Shown here in pieces: positions 38,889-47,785 of a DNA stretch of 64,000 nt. The DNA is taken from NCBI RefSeq assembly GCF_000011385.1, contig NC_005125.1, positions 2,418,001 to 2,482,000 on the forward strand, read 5' to 3'. The position numbers and the translations under genes are program-made. The notes under the pieces were generated by a model. That model had not been told where the DNA came from. It worked only from the letters and a program-made list of their open reading frames with translations, and ran no database searches. The DNA comes from Gloeobacter violaceus PCC 7421. Lineage in GTDB: Bacteria; Cyanobacteriota; Cyanobacteriia; Gloeobacterales; Gloeobacteraceae. The first letter of the stretch is position 1. The number at the start of each line of letters is the position of its first letter.

Positions 38889-40007
38889 CTAGGTGGCAAG
38901 GCCCGCTTCGAGGTCGGCGACCACCGCCACCAGCGAGCGGGACTGGGAGTAGATGCGCCGCTGGCGCGTGGCACCGTTGCCGGATGCGAGTATGGCGGGA
39001 ATTGCCGCCAGATAGGCGCTGCAGCCCAACTCTGCCGCCAGAGACTGCATCTCGCCCACGGTCTGCTCAATCAGTTTGCGGGTGGGAACACCTTTGAGGG
39101 TGAGGGGGTCGATCAGTTCGCCCTCCAGGCCCCAACGGCAGGCGCGCCACTTGTTCTCGCGGATGATGCCGGGGTGCAGCAGGCGGATCTCCTCGCCGTT
39201 CTCGTAGAGTCGCCGGAAATACACCGCCAGGCACTGCACCAGGGCGGTGAGGGCGAGCACCTCGGCCAGGGTGCGGGTGGCGTCGCAGATGCGCACCTCG
39301 ATGGTGCCGAAGTCGGAGTGGGGCCGGATATCCCACCAGATTTCGCGCTGGCTGCCGATCGAACCGGTCTCCAGCAGCACGTTGATCAGATTTTCGTAGC
39401 CTTCCCAGTTCTCGAAGCGAAACGGCAGACCGGCGGAGGAGAGATTCTCGAAAACTTTGGTGCGGCAGCTATCCAGGCCCGTGTCGTCACCCTCCCAGAA
39501 GGGCGAATTGGCCGAGAGCGCCAACAGCATCGGTGCGTACTGGGTGATCTGGTTGATCACCTGGATGGCCGTGTCGCCGTCGGGCATGCCGACATGGACG
39601 TGCAGGCCGTAAATCTGCATCCGCCGGGCCGTCCAGACGTGTTTGTCGACCAAGGCGCGGTAGCGGGGGGTCTGGGTGTAGCGCCGCTCGCGCCAGCGGG
39701 CAAAGGGGTGGGTGCCGGCCGAGAGAAAGCTCACGCCGCGCTCGCGGCAGACAGAGCGCAGCAGCGTAAGCTGCGTGGTCAGATCCCGCTCGACCTGGGC
39801 GACATCTTTGCAAATGCCCGTGTTGATCTCGATGGTGGCCTGCACCAGTTCAGGCTTGACGACCAGTCCGACCTCCGGGTGTTCCTCGCAAAAAGTGACC
39901 AGCTCCGGCCCGCGCGGGGTGAGGTTGCCCGTCGCGGGGTCGATGATTTGTAGTTCCATCTCGACCCCAAGGGTCGGAGCGGTGGAGGACTGGAAAGGAA
40001 TGGTCAC
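38889..40007 (-). CDS. YbdK-type carboxylate-amine ligase (GCS2 family)
   Basis: A 372-residue ATP-grasp-like ligase of the glutamate-cysteine ligase family 2. TLGVEMELQIIDPATGNLTP starts the fold; METQ-type metal residues follow, with GLHVHVGMPDGD, LSANSPFWEG and HSDFGTIEVRICDATRT matching the family. Relatives ligate glutamate to cysteine weakly or act on other substrates. It begins with GTG one base after the petH stop, so both are in one operon. Its link to ferredoxin-NADP reductase is unexplained; a redox-buffer role is possible. Confidence 0.88.
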   Translation of the reverse strand: MTIPFQSSTAPTLGVEMELQIIDPATGNLTPRGPELVTFCEEHPEVGLVVKPELVQATIEINTGICKDVAQVERDLTTQLTLLRSVCRERGVSFLSAGTHPFARWRERRYTQTPRYRALVDKHVWTARRMQIYGLHVHVGMPDGDTAIQVINQITQYAPMLLALSANSPFWEGDDTGLDSCRTKVFENLSSAGLPFRFENWEGYENLINVLLETGSIGSQREIWWDIRPHSDFGTIEVRICDATRTLAEVLALTALVQCLAVYFRRLYENGEEIRLLHPGIIRENKWRACRWGLEGELIDPLTLKGVPTRKLIEQTVGEMQSLAAELGCSAYLAAIPAILASGNGATRQRRIYSQSRSLVAVVADLEAGLAT

Positions 40008-40008
40008 A

Positions 40009-40899
40009 TTAGTAGGTTTCGACGTGCCAAAAACCGGATTGCTTGAGATTGTAGCGGTAATCTTTCCAGACGGTGTCCTTGGCGGCGGCGGCGGCGGTAA
40101 ATGCGTCGTCGATGCCGTCTTCCATGCCCTTGAGGCCGCAGATGTACGTGTAGGTGTTGCCGCCTGAAATCAGTTCCCACAGCGCCGCAGCGTGCTCGGC
40201 GATGCGGTGCTGGACGTACATGCGACCGCCCTGGGCGTTCTTTTGCTCGCGGCTGATCGCTTCGACGATCTCGAAGTCGCCCTTGGCGGTGTAACCGGCC
40301 AGTTCATCCTGGTAAAGGTAGCTGTTGGAATTTTGCATCCCGAAGAACAACCACACCTTGCCCTGCCAGGGAGTGTCCATTTCGTCGTAGATGCGGCGCA
40401 GGAAGGCCCGGAAGGGCGCAATGCCGGTGCCGGTGGCGATCAAAACCAGATTGGTGCTCGGATCTTCGGGCAGCAAAAAGGTCTTACCGGTGGGGCCGGT
40501 GATCGACACATCGTCGCCGGGAGCCAGATCGCAAATAAAGTTCGACGCGACGCCGCGCACAATTTCACCGGTCTCGGGGTGCTTGTAGACGACGCGCTTG
40601 ACGCACAGCGAAACGGTCTTGCCGTCTTTGTTGTCGCCGATGCGGCTGGAGGCGATCGAGTAGAGCCGCAACTTGTGGGGCTTGCCCTGGGCGTCGGTGC
40701 CCGGGGGAACGATGCCGATGCTCTGGCCTTCGAAGTAGCGCAGATCGCCCCCGCTCAAGTCGAGGACAACGTGGCGCACATCGTTGTCCGGGTCGTCGGG
40801 TGTCAGGTTAATGTTTTGAAGCGCCTTGCCCCGGAACGGACTGGCCGGGCGGTAAATGTTGACGGGGACCTCGAAGGTACGTGTGGCGGCGTGGGCCAT
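40009..40899 (-). CDS. petH: Ferredoxin-NADP+ reductase, short form
   Basis: A 296-residue FNR. RLYSIASS binds FAD, GVASNFICDLAPGD and LIATGTGIAPFRAFLR bind the flavin and NADP, LFFGMQNSNSYLYQDEL and YICGLKGMEDGIDDAF follow, and the chain ends in Tyr as in plant-type FNR. It transfers electrons from ferredoxin to NADP for carbon fixation. Many cyanobacterial FNRs have an extra N-terminal CpcD-like domain that docks on phycobilisomes; here the protein starts directly before the FAD domain. AGGAG precedes the ATG. Genes for the Calvin cycle lie divergently next door. Confidence 0.95.
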   Translation of the reverse strand: MAHAATRTFEVPVNIYRPASPFRGKALQNINLTPDDPDNDVRHVVLDLSGGDLRYFEGQSIGIVPPGTDAQGKPHKLRLYSIASSRIGDNKDGKTVSLCVKRVVYKHPETGEIVRGVASNFICDLAPGDDVSITGPTGKTFLLPEDPSTNLVLIATGTGIAPFRAFLRRIYDEMDTPWQGKVWLFFGMQNSNSYLYQDELAGYTAKGDFEIVEAISREQKNAQGGRMYVQHRIAEHAAALWELISGGNTYTYICGLKGMEDGIDDAFTAAAAAKDTVWKDYRYNLKQSGFWHVETY

Positions 40900-41271
40900 G
40901 ATCGGCTATCTCCTGAAGACGGCGAAACAGCAGCGGGTAACGATCGACAGATTATGCCCAGTGTAAAACCTCACCGGCAAAGCTCGGCACATTGCATCGG
41001 ATCCGGCAAGCGCATCCGTGGGGAGCGGGACACGGGGAGGACAAAATTTCAAGAATTAATACGCGATGTTTAGATTTACCGATAGGTATTTTTACCTTAC
41101 TATAGATAGCAAAGAAAGTAACCATCGCCACACTCGGGCTGGAGCCTTGTTGCCCCGGTACCGGTGCTCTGTTACCATTGGGGGGCATTTTTTGCTTGCC
41201 CCGTGGGCATTTGAGCTTGGTGGGCGAGTGGCGGGTGGTCCAGTCAGGGAAGCCAGTCCAAGGAGAACGCG
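40900..41271. promoter_or_regulatory. Divergent promoter region between petH and prk
   Basis: This 372-base gap separates two divergent photosynthetic genes and should hold promoters for both. Around 41050-41105 it becomes AT-rich (TTTAGATTTACC, TACTATAG), and a short palindrome AGGTA/TACCT lies near 41082-41095. The TACTATAG sequence would suit a -10 element toward prk. LysR-type CbbR sites are expected from family knowledge but I cannot define one. No gene is visible. Confidence 0.4.
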
Positions 41272-42267
41272 ATGGTCAGTACGTTGGACCGAGTGGTCCT
41301 GATCGGTGTCGGTGGGGATTCGGGTTGCGGCAAGTCGACATTCCTCAGGCGGCTTAAAGATCTGTTCAGCAAGGAGCTTGTCACGGTCATCTGCCTCGAT
41401 GACTACCACTCGCTCGACCGCAAGCAGCGCAAAGAAACGGGTATTACCGCCCTCGACCCGCGCGCCAACAATTTTGATCTAATGGCCGAGCAGGCGACCG
41501 CCCTCAAGGTCGGCCAGTCGATCATGAAGCCCATCTACAACCACGAGACGGGCAAAATCGACCCGCCCGAGCTGATCGAGCCCACTCCGATCGTCATTCT
41601 CGAAGGGCTGCATCCTTTTTACGACGCGCGCGTGCGCAACCTATTTGACTTCAAGATCTACTTCGACCTATCCGATCCGATCAAGATTCAGTGGAAGATC
41701 CAGCGCGACATGGCCGAGCGCGGCCACACCTACGAAGATGTCCTCAAGCAGATCGAATCGCGCCGCCCGGACTTTTCGGCCTACATCGACCCGCAGAAGC
41801 AGTACGCCGATGTGGTGCTGCAGATTCTGCCCAGTGAGCTTCCTGAAAAAGCAGGCGGTATCAAGCGCGTCAAAGCCTGCATGGTGCAGGTGGACGGCAT
41901 CCCCAACTACGACGCGCCCTACCTGTTCGACCGGGCCATTTCCGATGTGTGCTGGAAGCCCAATTTTCCCAACTCGGATGAAGAGCTGACCTTCTGCTAC
42001 GGCACCCAGGATTACTTCGGCCGCCCGGCGTCCTACCTGTCGATCGACGGCGAGTTTGCTCCGGAGGATTCTCCCGAACTGGAGGAGAAGCTGCGCAACA
42101 CCAGCGAGACGCGCTACGGCGAACTCGCCTCGCTCATCCTCAAGCACACCGATTACCCCGGCTCCCGCGACGGCACCGGCTTTTTCCAGGTGCTCATGAG
42201 CCTCAAGTTCCGCGCCATCTACGAAGCGCTTACCGCCCAATTGCTGACGGCTTCCAAGGCCAAGTAG
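41272..42267 (+). CDS. prk: Phosphoribulokinase
   Basis: A 331-residue enzyme that phosphorylates ribulose 5-phosphate to ribulose 1,5-bisphosphate, the committed Calvin-cycle step. [17 protein letters not shown] is the P-loop; Cys residues at the P-loop and in [12 protein letters not shown] correspond to the pair used for thiol regulation in cyanobacterial [27 protein letters not shown] matches the family signature. AAGGAG lies upstream of the ATG. Transketolase follows 35 bases downstream, so both form an operon. Confidence 0.96.
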   Translation: MVSTLDRVVLIGVGGDSGCGKSTFLRRLKDLFSKELVTVICLDDYHSLDRKQRKETGITALDPRANNFDLMAEQATALKVGQSIMKPIYNHETGKIDPPELIEPTPIVILEGLHPFYDARVRNLFDFKIYFDLSDPIKIQWKIQRDMAERGHTYEDVLKQIESRRPDFSAYIDPQKQYADVVLQILPSELPEKAGGIKRVKACMVQVDGIPNYDAPYLFDRAISDVCWKPNFPNSDEELTFCYGTQDYFGRPASYLSIDGEFAPEDSPELEEKLRNTSETRYGELASLILKHTDYPGSRDGTGFFQVLMSLKFRAIYEALTAQLLTASKAK

Positions 42268-42302
42268 CGCGCCGCGCCCACCTTTCGCGACAGGAAGTAT
42301 CC

Positions 42303-44315
42303 ATGACTGGCACTTTGCTTGACAAGACCGCCGCCCAGTTGGACGAGTTGAGCGTCAATACCATCCGTTTTTTGGCCGTTGATGCTGTCCAGAAGGCCAA
42401 CTCCGGTCACCCCGGCCTGCCGATGGGGGCCGCCCCGATGGCCTACGTGATCTGGACGAAGTTCCTCAAGCACAATCCCACCAACCCGAAGTGGTTCGAC
42501 CGCGATCGGTTCATCCTTTCGGCGGGTCACGGTTCGATGCTGCTCTACGCCCTGCTGCACCTGACCGGTTACGACCTGGCCATAGATGATCTCAAGCAAT
42601 TTCGCCAGCTGCACTCGAGAACCCCAGGCCACCCGGAGAACTTCATGACCCCGGGGGTGGAGGTGACCACCGGCCCCCTCGGTCAGGGCCTCGGCAACGG
42701 CATCGGTATCGCTGTCGCCGAAGCGCACCTCGCGGCCCGTTACAACCGTCCCGGCCACGAGATTATCGACCATACCACCTACGCCATCGTCTCCGACGGC
42801 GACCTGATGGAAGGGGTAGCTTCCGAGGCCGCTTCGCTCGGGGGCCACCTGGGTCTGGGCAAGGTCATCTATCTCTACGACGACAACCACATCTCGATCG
42901 ACGGCGAGACCGAGTTGTCCTTTACCGAAGACCGCATGCAGCGCTTCGACGCCTACGGCTGGCACACCCAGGCGGTGGCCGACGGCAATGATATCGCCGC
43001 CATCGAGCAGGCCATCCACAACGCCCGCGCCGTCACCGACAAGCCTTCGATCATCGCCGTGCGCACGATCATCGGTTACGGTTCACCCAACAAAGCCAAC
43101 AGCCACGACGTGCACGGCTCGCCCCTGGGTGGGGACGAAGTCAAAGCGACCAAAGAAAACCTCAAGTGGCCCCTGGAGCCCGAGTTTTATATTCCCGAGG
43201 AGACCCTCGCCCAGTTTCGCAAAGCCGTTGAGGCGGGCAAAGAAGCCGAAGCGGACTGGAATGCCCGCTTTGCCGCCTACAAAGCCGAATTTCCAGAACT
43301 GGCCGCTGAACTCGAATCGCTCATCGAAGGCCGTCTGCCGGAAGGCTGGGAGTCGTCCCTGCCCAGCTTCAGCCCCGCCGACAAGCCGCTTGCCACCCGC
43401 GCCGCCTCAGGCAAAGTGCTCAATGCCGTCACTGCCGCCCTCCCTGGCCTGATTGGCGGCTCGGCGGACCTGGCGCCCTCCAACAACACCTACGTCAAAG
43501 CCTTCGTAGACTTTCAAAAAGCGACTCCCGAGGGCCGCAACTTCCACTTCGGCGTGCGCGAGCACGGCATGGGGGCGGTCATGAACGGCATGGCCATGCA
43601 CGGCGGACTCAAAGTTTACGGCGGCACCTTTCTCATCTTCATGGACTACATGAAGGGGGCTGTGCGCGTTGCGGCGCTTTCGCACTCGCCGGTGGTCTAC
43701 GTGTTCACCCACGATTCAATCGGCCTCGGTGAAGACGGTCCCACGCACCAGCCGGTCGAGCAGATTCTCACCCTGCGCGCCACACCGCAGCTCACGGTCA
43801 TCCGCCCCGGCGACGCCGTCGAGACGGTCGGTGCCTGGAAGGTGGCCATCGAGAGCAATCGCGACCCGGTCGCCCTCATCCTCACCCGCCAGAATCTGCC
43901 CATCCAGCCCGGCTCTACGGTCGAGGCGGTGGCAAAGGGCGCCTACACGCTGGTGGAAGCCGACAATCCCGAAATCATCCTGATTGGCACCGGCTCCGAG
44001 GTGCAACTGGTGGTCGAAGCCCAAAAGCAACTGGCCGAGCAGGGCATCGCTGCCCGCGTCGTCTCCTTCCCGAGCTGGGAACTGTTCGAAGCCCAGCCCC
44101 AGGAGTATAAAGACAGCGTCCTCACCCCCGGCGTCAAGCGCCTGGCGGTGGAAGCGGGCACCAGCCTGGGCTGGCACAAGTACGTCGGCCTCGAAGGGGC
44201 GGTGATTGGCGTCGATCGCTACGGCGCTTCGGCTCCGATCAAAGCGGTCATGCCCGAGTACGGATTTACGATCGACAATGTCGTCGCCCATGCCCTGAAG
44301 GTGCTGGGCCGCTAG
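42303..44315 (+). CDS. tkt: Transketolase
   Basis: A 670-residue thiamine-diphosphate enzyme of the Calvin and pentose-phosphate pathways. Signatures: [20 protein letters not shown] at the start, [38 protein letters not shown] (ThDP-binding GDG...), [18 protein letters not shown] and [17 protein letters not shown]. Full length. AGGAAG precedes the ATG. Encoded right after prk, which makes metabolic sense: it regenerates ribulose 5-phosphate precursors for PRK. A strong terminator follows. Confidence 0.97.
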   Translation: MTGTLLDKTAAQLDELSVNTIRFLAVDAVQKANSGHPGLPMGAAPMAYVIWTKFLKHNPTNPKWFDRDRFILSAGHGSMLLYALLHLTGYDLAIDDLKQFRQLHSRTPGHPENFMTPGVEVTTGPLGQGLGNGIGIAVAEAHLAARYNRPGHEIIDHTTYAIVSDGDLMEGVASEAASLGGHLGLGKVIYLYDDNHISIDGETELSFTEDRMQRFDAYGWHTQAVADGNDIAAIEQAIHNARAVTDKPSIIAVRTIIGYGSPNKANSHDVHGSPLGGDEVKATKENLKWPLEPEFYIPEETLAQFRKAVEAGKEAEADWNARFAAYKAEFPELAAELESLIEGRLPEGWESSLPSFSPADKPLATRAASGKVLNAVTAALPGLIGGSADLAPSNNTYVKAFVDFQKATPEGRNFHFGVREHGMGAVMNGMAMHGGLKVYGGTFLIFMDYMKGAVRVAALSHSPVVYVFTHDSIGLGEDGPTHQPVEQILTLRATPQLTVIRPGDAVETVGAWKVAIESNRDPVALILTRQNLPIQPGSTVEAVAKGAYTLVEADNPEIILIGTGSEVQLVVEAQKQLAEQGIAARVVSFPSWELFEAQPQEYKDSVLTPGVKRLAVEAGTSLGWHKYVGLEGAVIGVDRYGASAPIKAVMPEYGFTIDNVVAHALKVLGR

Positions 44316-44335
44316 TCGACGAGTACTGCCGATCG

Positions 44336-44373
44336 ACCGGGGGAGTGCAGGCCACTCCCCCGGTTTGTTTTTG
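44336..44373 (+). terminator. Intrinsic terminator after tkt
   Basis: A 12-bp stem (ACCGGGGGAGTG with its complement) around a 5-base loop is followed by TTGTTTTT. It closes the prk-tkt operon. Confidence 0.92.
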
Positions 44374-44426
44374 CAGCCTGTTGGATGCGCCCGTGGCACA
44401 ATCGACTCTCAATAGCGATTGTGCCG

Positions 44427-45428
44427 ATGAGCAAAGCTCCCCCCCGTACCGTTCTGCTGGGCATTGTTCTACTGACCGTCTCCGTCGGTTCGTGCGCCCC
44501 GGCTAAGAAGCAGCGCTTCCGCTGCGCCGACTTTACTTTGCCCCAGCAGGTGATCGACGCCTACCGCGGCGGTGCCACTTACCTCGACAACGACGGCAAT
44601 GGCTACGCCTGCGAGGACAAATTCGATGTCTACGTGGGCAAGGGCAAGCCCAAAAACCGGGACAACATCGCCGCCCTTCCCCCTGCAGACAAGGCTGGCA
44701 CCGCTGCAGAGCAGCTGCTGTTAGGCAACCCGAGCCGGGCGACAGCCACCCCCGGCAGTGTCAGTAACTATCTGCTTCTCAAGCCGCAGTACGCGCTTTC
44801 GTACAACGCGGCCAAAGGGATTCCCAACTGGGCCAGCTGGCAACTCAACCGCTCCTGGCTGGGAAGGACCGATCGCCAGAACGACTTTCGCCCGGATGAG
44901 AGCCTGCCGGTAAGTTTTTACCGGGTAAATCCCGCCGACTACACTGGCAGCGGCTACGACCGGGGCCACCTGGTGCCCTCGGCGGACCGCACGGTAACTG
45001 CGGCGGACAACTCGGCGACTTTTTTGATGACCAATATGACTCCTCAGGCCCCGGATCTCAACCGCGGCCCCTGGGAAAAACTCGAAAGCTACTGCCGCGA
45101 ACTGGTCGCGGCGGGGAAGGAACTTTACATCGTGGCCGGGGGTAGCGGGGAACTTGGGAAAATCGGCGGGGGCAAAATATCTGTTCCCGCGCGCCACTGG
45201 AAGGTGATCGTCGTGCTCGATGCGCCGGTGACAAGCCTCGCAAGTGTGACCGGACGCACGCGGGTGATCGCCGTGGACATGCCCAACACCTCCGGGATCA
45301 AAGAAGTGGGCTGGCGCGAATTTCGGGTGAATGTCGACCGCATCGAAGCGGCCACCGGCTACAACCTACTCTCGGGCGTGCCAAAGAACATCCAGGCGTT
45401 ACTCGAAAGCCGCTTGGACAATCGGTAA
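44427..45428 (+). CDS. NucA-like DNA/RNA non-specific endonuclease, lipoprotein with Excalibur-like motif
   Basis: A 333-residue exported nuclease. The N terminus has a hydrophobic stretch ending in the lipobox-like VGSCAPA. Residues 30-65 (FRCADFTLP ... YLDNDGNGYACED) form an Excalibur-type calcium motif with the DxDxDGxxCE pattern. The catalytic beta-beta-metal nuclease domain follows, with YDRGHLVPSADR (DRGH, His as base) and FLMTNMTPQAPDLNRGPWEKLE holding the metal Asn. Anabaena NucA is the known relative. It would degrade RNA and DNA outside the cytoplasm. The ATG at 44427 was chosen over upstream in-frame starts because it begins the signal. A NuiA-type inhibitor gene lies convergently downstream. 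Confidence 0.85.
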   Translation: MSKAPPRTVLLGIVLLTVSVGSCAPAKKQRFRCADFTLPQQVIDAYRGGATYLDNDGNGYACEDKFDVYVGKGKPKNRDNIAALPPADKAGTAAEQLLLGNPSRATATPGSVSNYLLLKPQYALSYNAAKGIPNWASWQLNRSWLGRTDRQNDFRPDESLPVSFYRVNPADYTGSGYDRGHLVPSADRTVTAADNSATFLMTNMTPQAPDLNRGPWEKLESYCRELVAAGKELYIVAGGSGELGKIGGGKISVPARHWKVIVVLDAPVTSLASVTGRTRVIAVDMPNTSGIKEVGWREFRVNVDRIEAATGYNLLSGVPKNIQALLESRLDNR

Positions 45429-45509
45429 GTTTTCAGTTGCACAGGCAACGCCAGGCGAGCGGGAAACCCTTGCGATCAATCGTTTTCACCCTGACACCCG
45501 GCACCTGCT

Positions 45510-45932
45510 CTAAGTTTCGACGATCCGGGTTTTGAGGCCGCTCAGGGTGCCCTCCTGGTTGAGGCCGACGATGTAAACATCAGCTTCGACACCGCCCACC
45601 CGATAGACTTTGATCTCGTCCAAAGCGTTTTTGAGGGTGCCAAGCAGTGCCTGGAACCGTTGGGCGGTGGCCCGCTGCCGAGGCTCCTGCCAGTCCGCCT
45701 CGCGGCAAGCTGGTGCAAAGAACGCATCGAGATCCAGTGCGCTGACGGCCATATCCGGAGGGTGACCCGTGTTTTCCAGCAATTGCTCTGGGTTCAACTC
45801 GAAGACGGGCCACTCGAACGCTTCGAAGGGCGCATCGGTCTCGCTTGGAAACAGTAATCCGTGGGCGGCGCGCTCCAACTCGGCGGCGGCACCCTGCGGC
45901 GGGAAGGTGGGCTGGGAAAAGTCTGGTTCCAT
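45510..45932 (-). CDS. nuiA: NuiA-type nuclease A inhibitor
   Basis: A 140-residue acidic protein. EHAAHGLLFPSE-like start (ERAAHGLLFPSETDAPFEAF), NTGHPPDM, ALDLDAFFAPA and the ending VYRVGGVEADVYIVGLNQEG then TLSGLKTRIVET match NuiA of Anabaena closely, including the terminal T-x-x-V-E-T, whose Glu and Thr reach the nuclease's metal in the known complex. No signal peptide, so it protects the cytoplasm. It is convergent with the NucA-like gene, 81 bases apart. The ATG at 45932 begins the family similarity. Confidence 0.85.
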   Translation of the reverse strand: MEPDFSQPTFPPQGAAAELERAAHGLLFPSETDAPFEAFEWPVFELNPEQLLENTGHPPDMAVSALDLDAFFAPACREADWQEPRQRATAQRFQALLGTLKNALDEIKVYRVGGVEADVYIVGLNQEGTLSGLKTRIVET

Positions 45933-45985
45933 GGGTTCAAGTTGGTGCTGATGCCAGGATACCGAAGTCTTCCAACAACGAAGAT

Positions 45986-46399
45986 TTAAACACTCGCAAG
46001 CAATACCGCCGGGAGAATCGCCCGCACAGGACTGGCTGCATAATCTTTTAAGTCGCGGGTGCAAACGAATTGGGCATTGACCCCCACGGCCGCCATCGCT
46101 GTTACTGCATCTTTGAAGTCCTCAAAAGGGGAAACGAGTGCACCCCGGATACCGGCGTCATCAACGGCCGCCACCGTCAGGTGGGCCAGGAGATGGGCGA
46201 TAGACCGCCGGGCTTGAGGCGCTCCTACTTGCTTTTTGAGCACGTAGAACAAAGTAGTCGGTGCATGTCCGGCAATATAGCCTGAAATACGCTCGCTACT
46301 GGCAGCGTCCACGGCGAGCAGCGAATCGCGATAGTAGGGCTGACGCACCAACACGATATCCAGAAGGACATTGGTGTCATACAGAACTACAACGGCCAT
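45986..46399 (-). CDS. PIN-domain toxin (VapC-like)
   Basis: A 137-residue PIN ribonuclease. VVLYDTNVLLDIVL carries the first catalytic Asp, SPFEDFKDAVTAMA the acidic pair and VCTRDLKDYAAS the last Asp. All acidic positions are present, so it should be active. Its ATG overlaps the antitoxin stop (one shared base). VapC toxins cut tRNA or rRNA. Confidence 0.87.
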   Translation of the reverse strand: MAVVVLYDTNVLLDIVLVRQPYYRDSLLAVDAASSERISGYIAGHAPTTLFYVLKKQVGAPQARRSIAHLLAHLTVAAVDDAGIRGALVSPFEDFKDAVTAMAAVGVNAQFVCTRDLKDYAASPVRAILPAVLLASV

Positions 46400-46680
46400 C
46401 AGCGATACTTTTCTTCGAGGTAGGTACGGTAGTTCTCCTCAACCTCTGCGTCCGTCCAGCTGACCACATCTTTGCCCAGCGGGGGCTTGACCATTTGCTG
46501 GAAGGTTTCCATCCAGGGGCTTAGCCCCATAGTCAGTTTGTCGCGCGCTGTGACGGCAGCAAAAAACTGGCTGATCGCCTGGCTCAAGGAGACATTTTCT
46601 TTGCTTGCCCATGCCTTGGCTTGCTGAATCAGCTTTTCATCGACCCGTACAGTGAGCTTGCGTTCCATGGCTGTGTTCAA
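46399..46680 (-). CDS. Antitoxin of the PIN toxin (ribbon-helix-helix type)
   Basis: A 93-residue protein. ERKLTVRVDEKLIQQAKAWA followed by NVSLSQAISQFFAAV is a ribbon-helix-helix core like DUF6364 antitoxins. The C-terminal half (WMETFQQMVKPPLGKDVVSW) would bind the toxin. It precedes and overlaps the toxin gene, a standard vapBC-like order. Confidence 0.82.
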   Translation of the reverse strand: MNTAMERKLTVRVDEKLIQQAKAWASKENVSLSQAISQFFAAVTARDKLTMGLSPWMETFQQMVKPPLGKDVVSWTDAEVEENYRTYLEEKYR

Positions 46681-46739
46681 CGCCGTACGAATTTATTTCT
46701 ATGATACGGCAAGCCTGTTTCCTTGGGCAGCAGGCCGTG

Positions 46740-47340
46740 CAGCTTGGGTGACGATGACCCTCAAGCGCAACCTGCAACCAACCGACACCAGCAGGGGCAC
46801 ATAGACGCCCGGGCGCAGGCCGATCGTCTCGGGCGCGAGCAGCGGCACGCCGAAGCTCCCCAGAGCCGGACACCCAGGCCATTGAGCGAGAGCAGCGCGC
46901 CGCCGGCGATCACCACCGGACCGCCGCAGGCCCTCGGCGAGCCCGAAAGTGGCCCCCGCAGAGAGCCGCCGAGGAGCAACCCGTTCGCGCAGCTGCTGCG
47001 GGTCACCGCCTACCTGCCGCCGAGTTGGCGTGTGCGGCTGGAGGCCCGTGCCCGGTCGCTACTCCCGCCTGCAGGAGCACCCCCGCCTTCACCCGGCGAG
47101 GACAGCTCAGCATCATCGATCTGGGCGCACTGTTCGCCAAGATGACTACACGGTGACGGCCAAGGACGGGCATGGAGTGATCTGCCAAGTCGAGCAGGGG
47201 CGGGTGCAGACTTTCGAGCTGAGCGAGGAGGACGTGGATCGCTTCGGGACAACCCTTCAGAAGTGGGAAAGCAGGTAGCCGAGCGTCAAAGGAAAAACGA
47301 GCGGGACCGGGGCATGGAACGCTGAACGGCCGTCTTATTC
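46740..47340 (+). pseudogene. Decayed coding region, several frames
   Basis: This GC-rich stretch shows gene-like pieces in different frames. One reads FAQLLRVTAYLPPSWRVRLE near 46985-47060; another reads TVTAKDGHGVICQVEQGRVQ then TFELSEEDVDRFGTTLQKW near 47148-47270; a third carries KQVAERQRKNERDRGMER just after. Joined by two or three frameshifts they could be one protein tail. The Gln/Arg-rich ending is reminiscent of mobilisation proteins, but I cannot name a family. After 47340 I see nothing coding up to 47785; the region turns AT-rich from about 47560 and carries the promoter of the next gene. Confidence 0.35.
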
Positions 47341-47785
47341 CCAGAAACCGCCCGAGCTGTACCCGGAGGGCATCGATGCGGCCCTAGCCAACGCCTGCGG
47401 CCTTGGCGGAGTCTCATCACCTCTCTCGGCTGCTGGCGGAGTACCGTCGGCACGGGGATTGAGAATCAGCCAGCGTCGGCTCCCGCGGCGCGACGGGCGG
47501 TGCAGTGCGAATCGCGGATACGTGGACGGCCCAAAAGCAATACCCCCCATGCGGGATTCTCAGATCATTTCCGCAAATAGAACCTTCGGGAAAAATGCTT
47601 TGCAGTTCTTCACGTTTTTGTATCTTGAATTACTTCAATATGTACTTAATGTGTGATAAGAATTGCTATGCCTAAAGAAGAAGTGGAACTTCTTTAGCCA
47701 TCATCCGTGAGTAAAATCGCTCAGTTGTTTCAACAGAGTTTGTCACTAAGTTGGAAATCATTGAAATAAGGAGTCGTGAGTTGTC

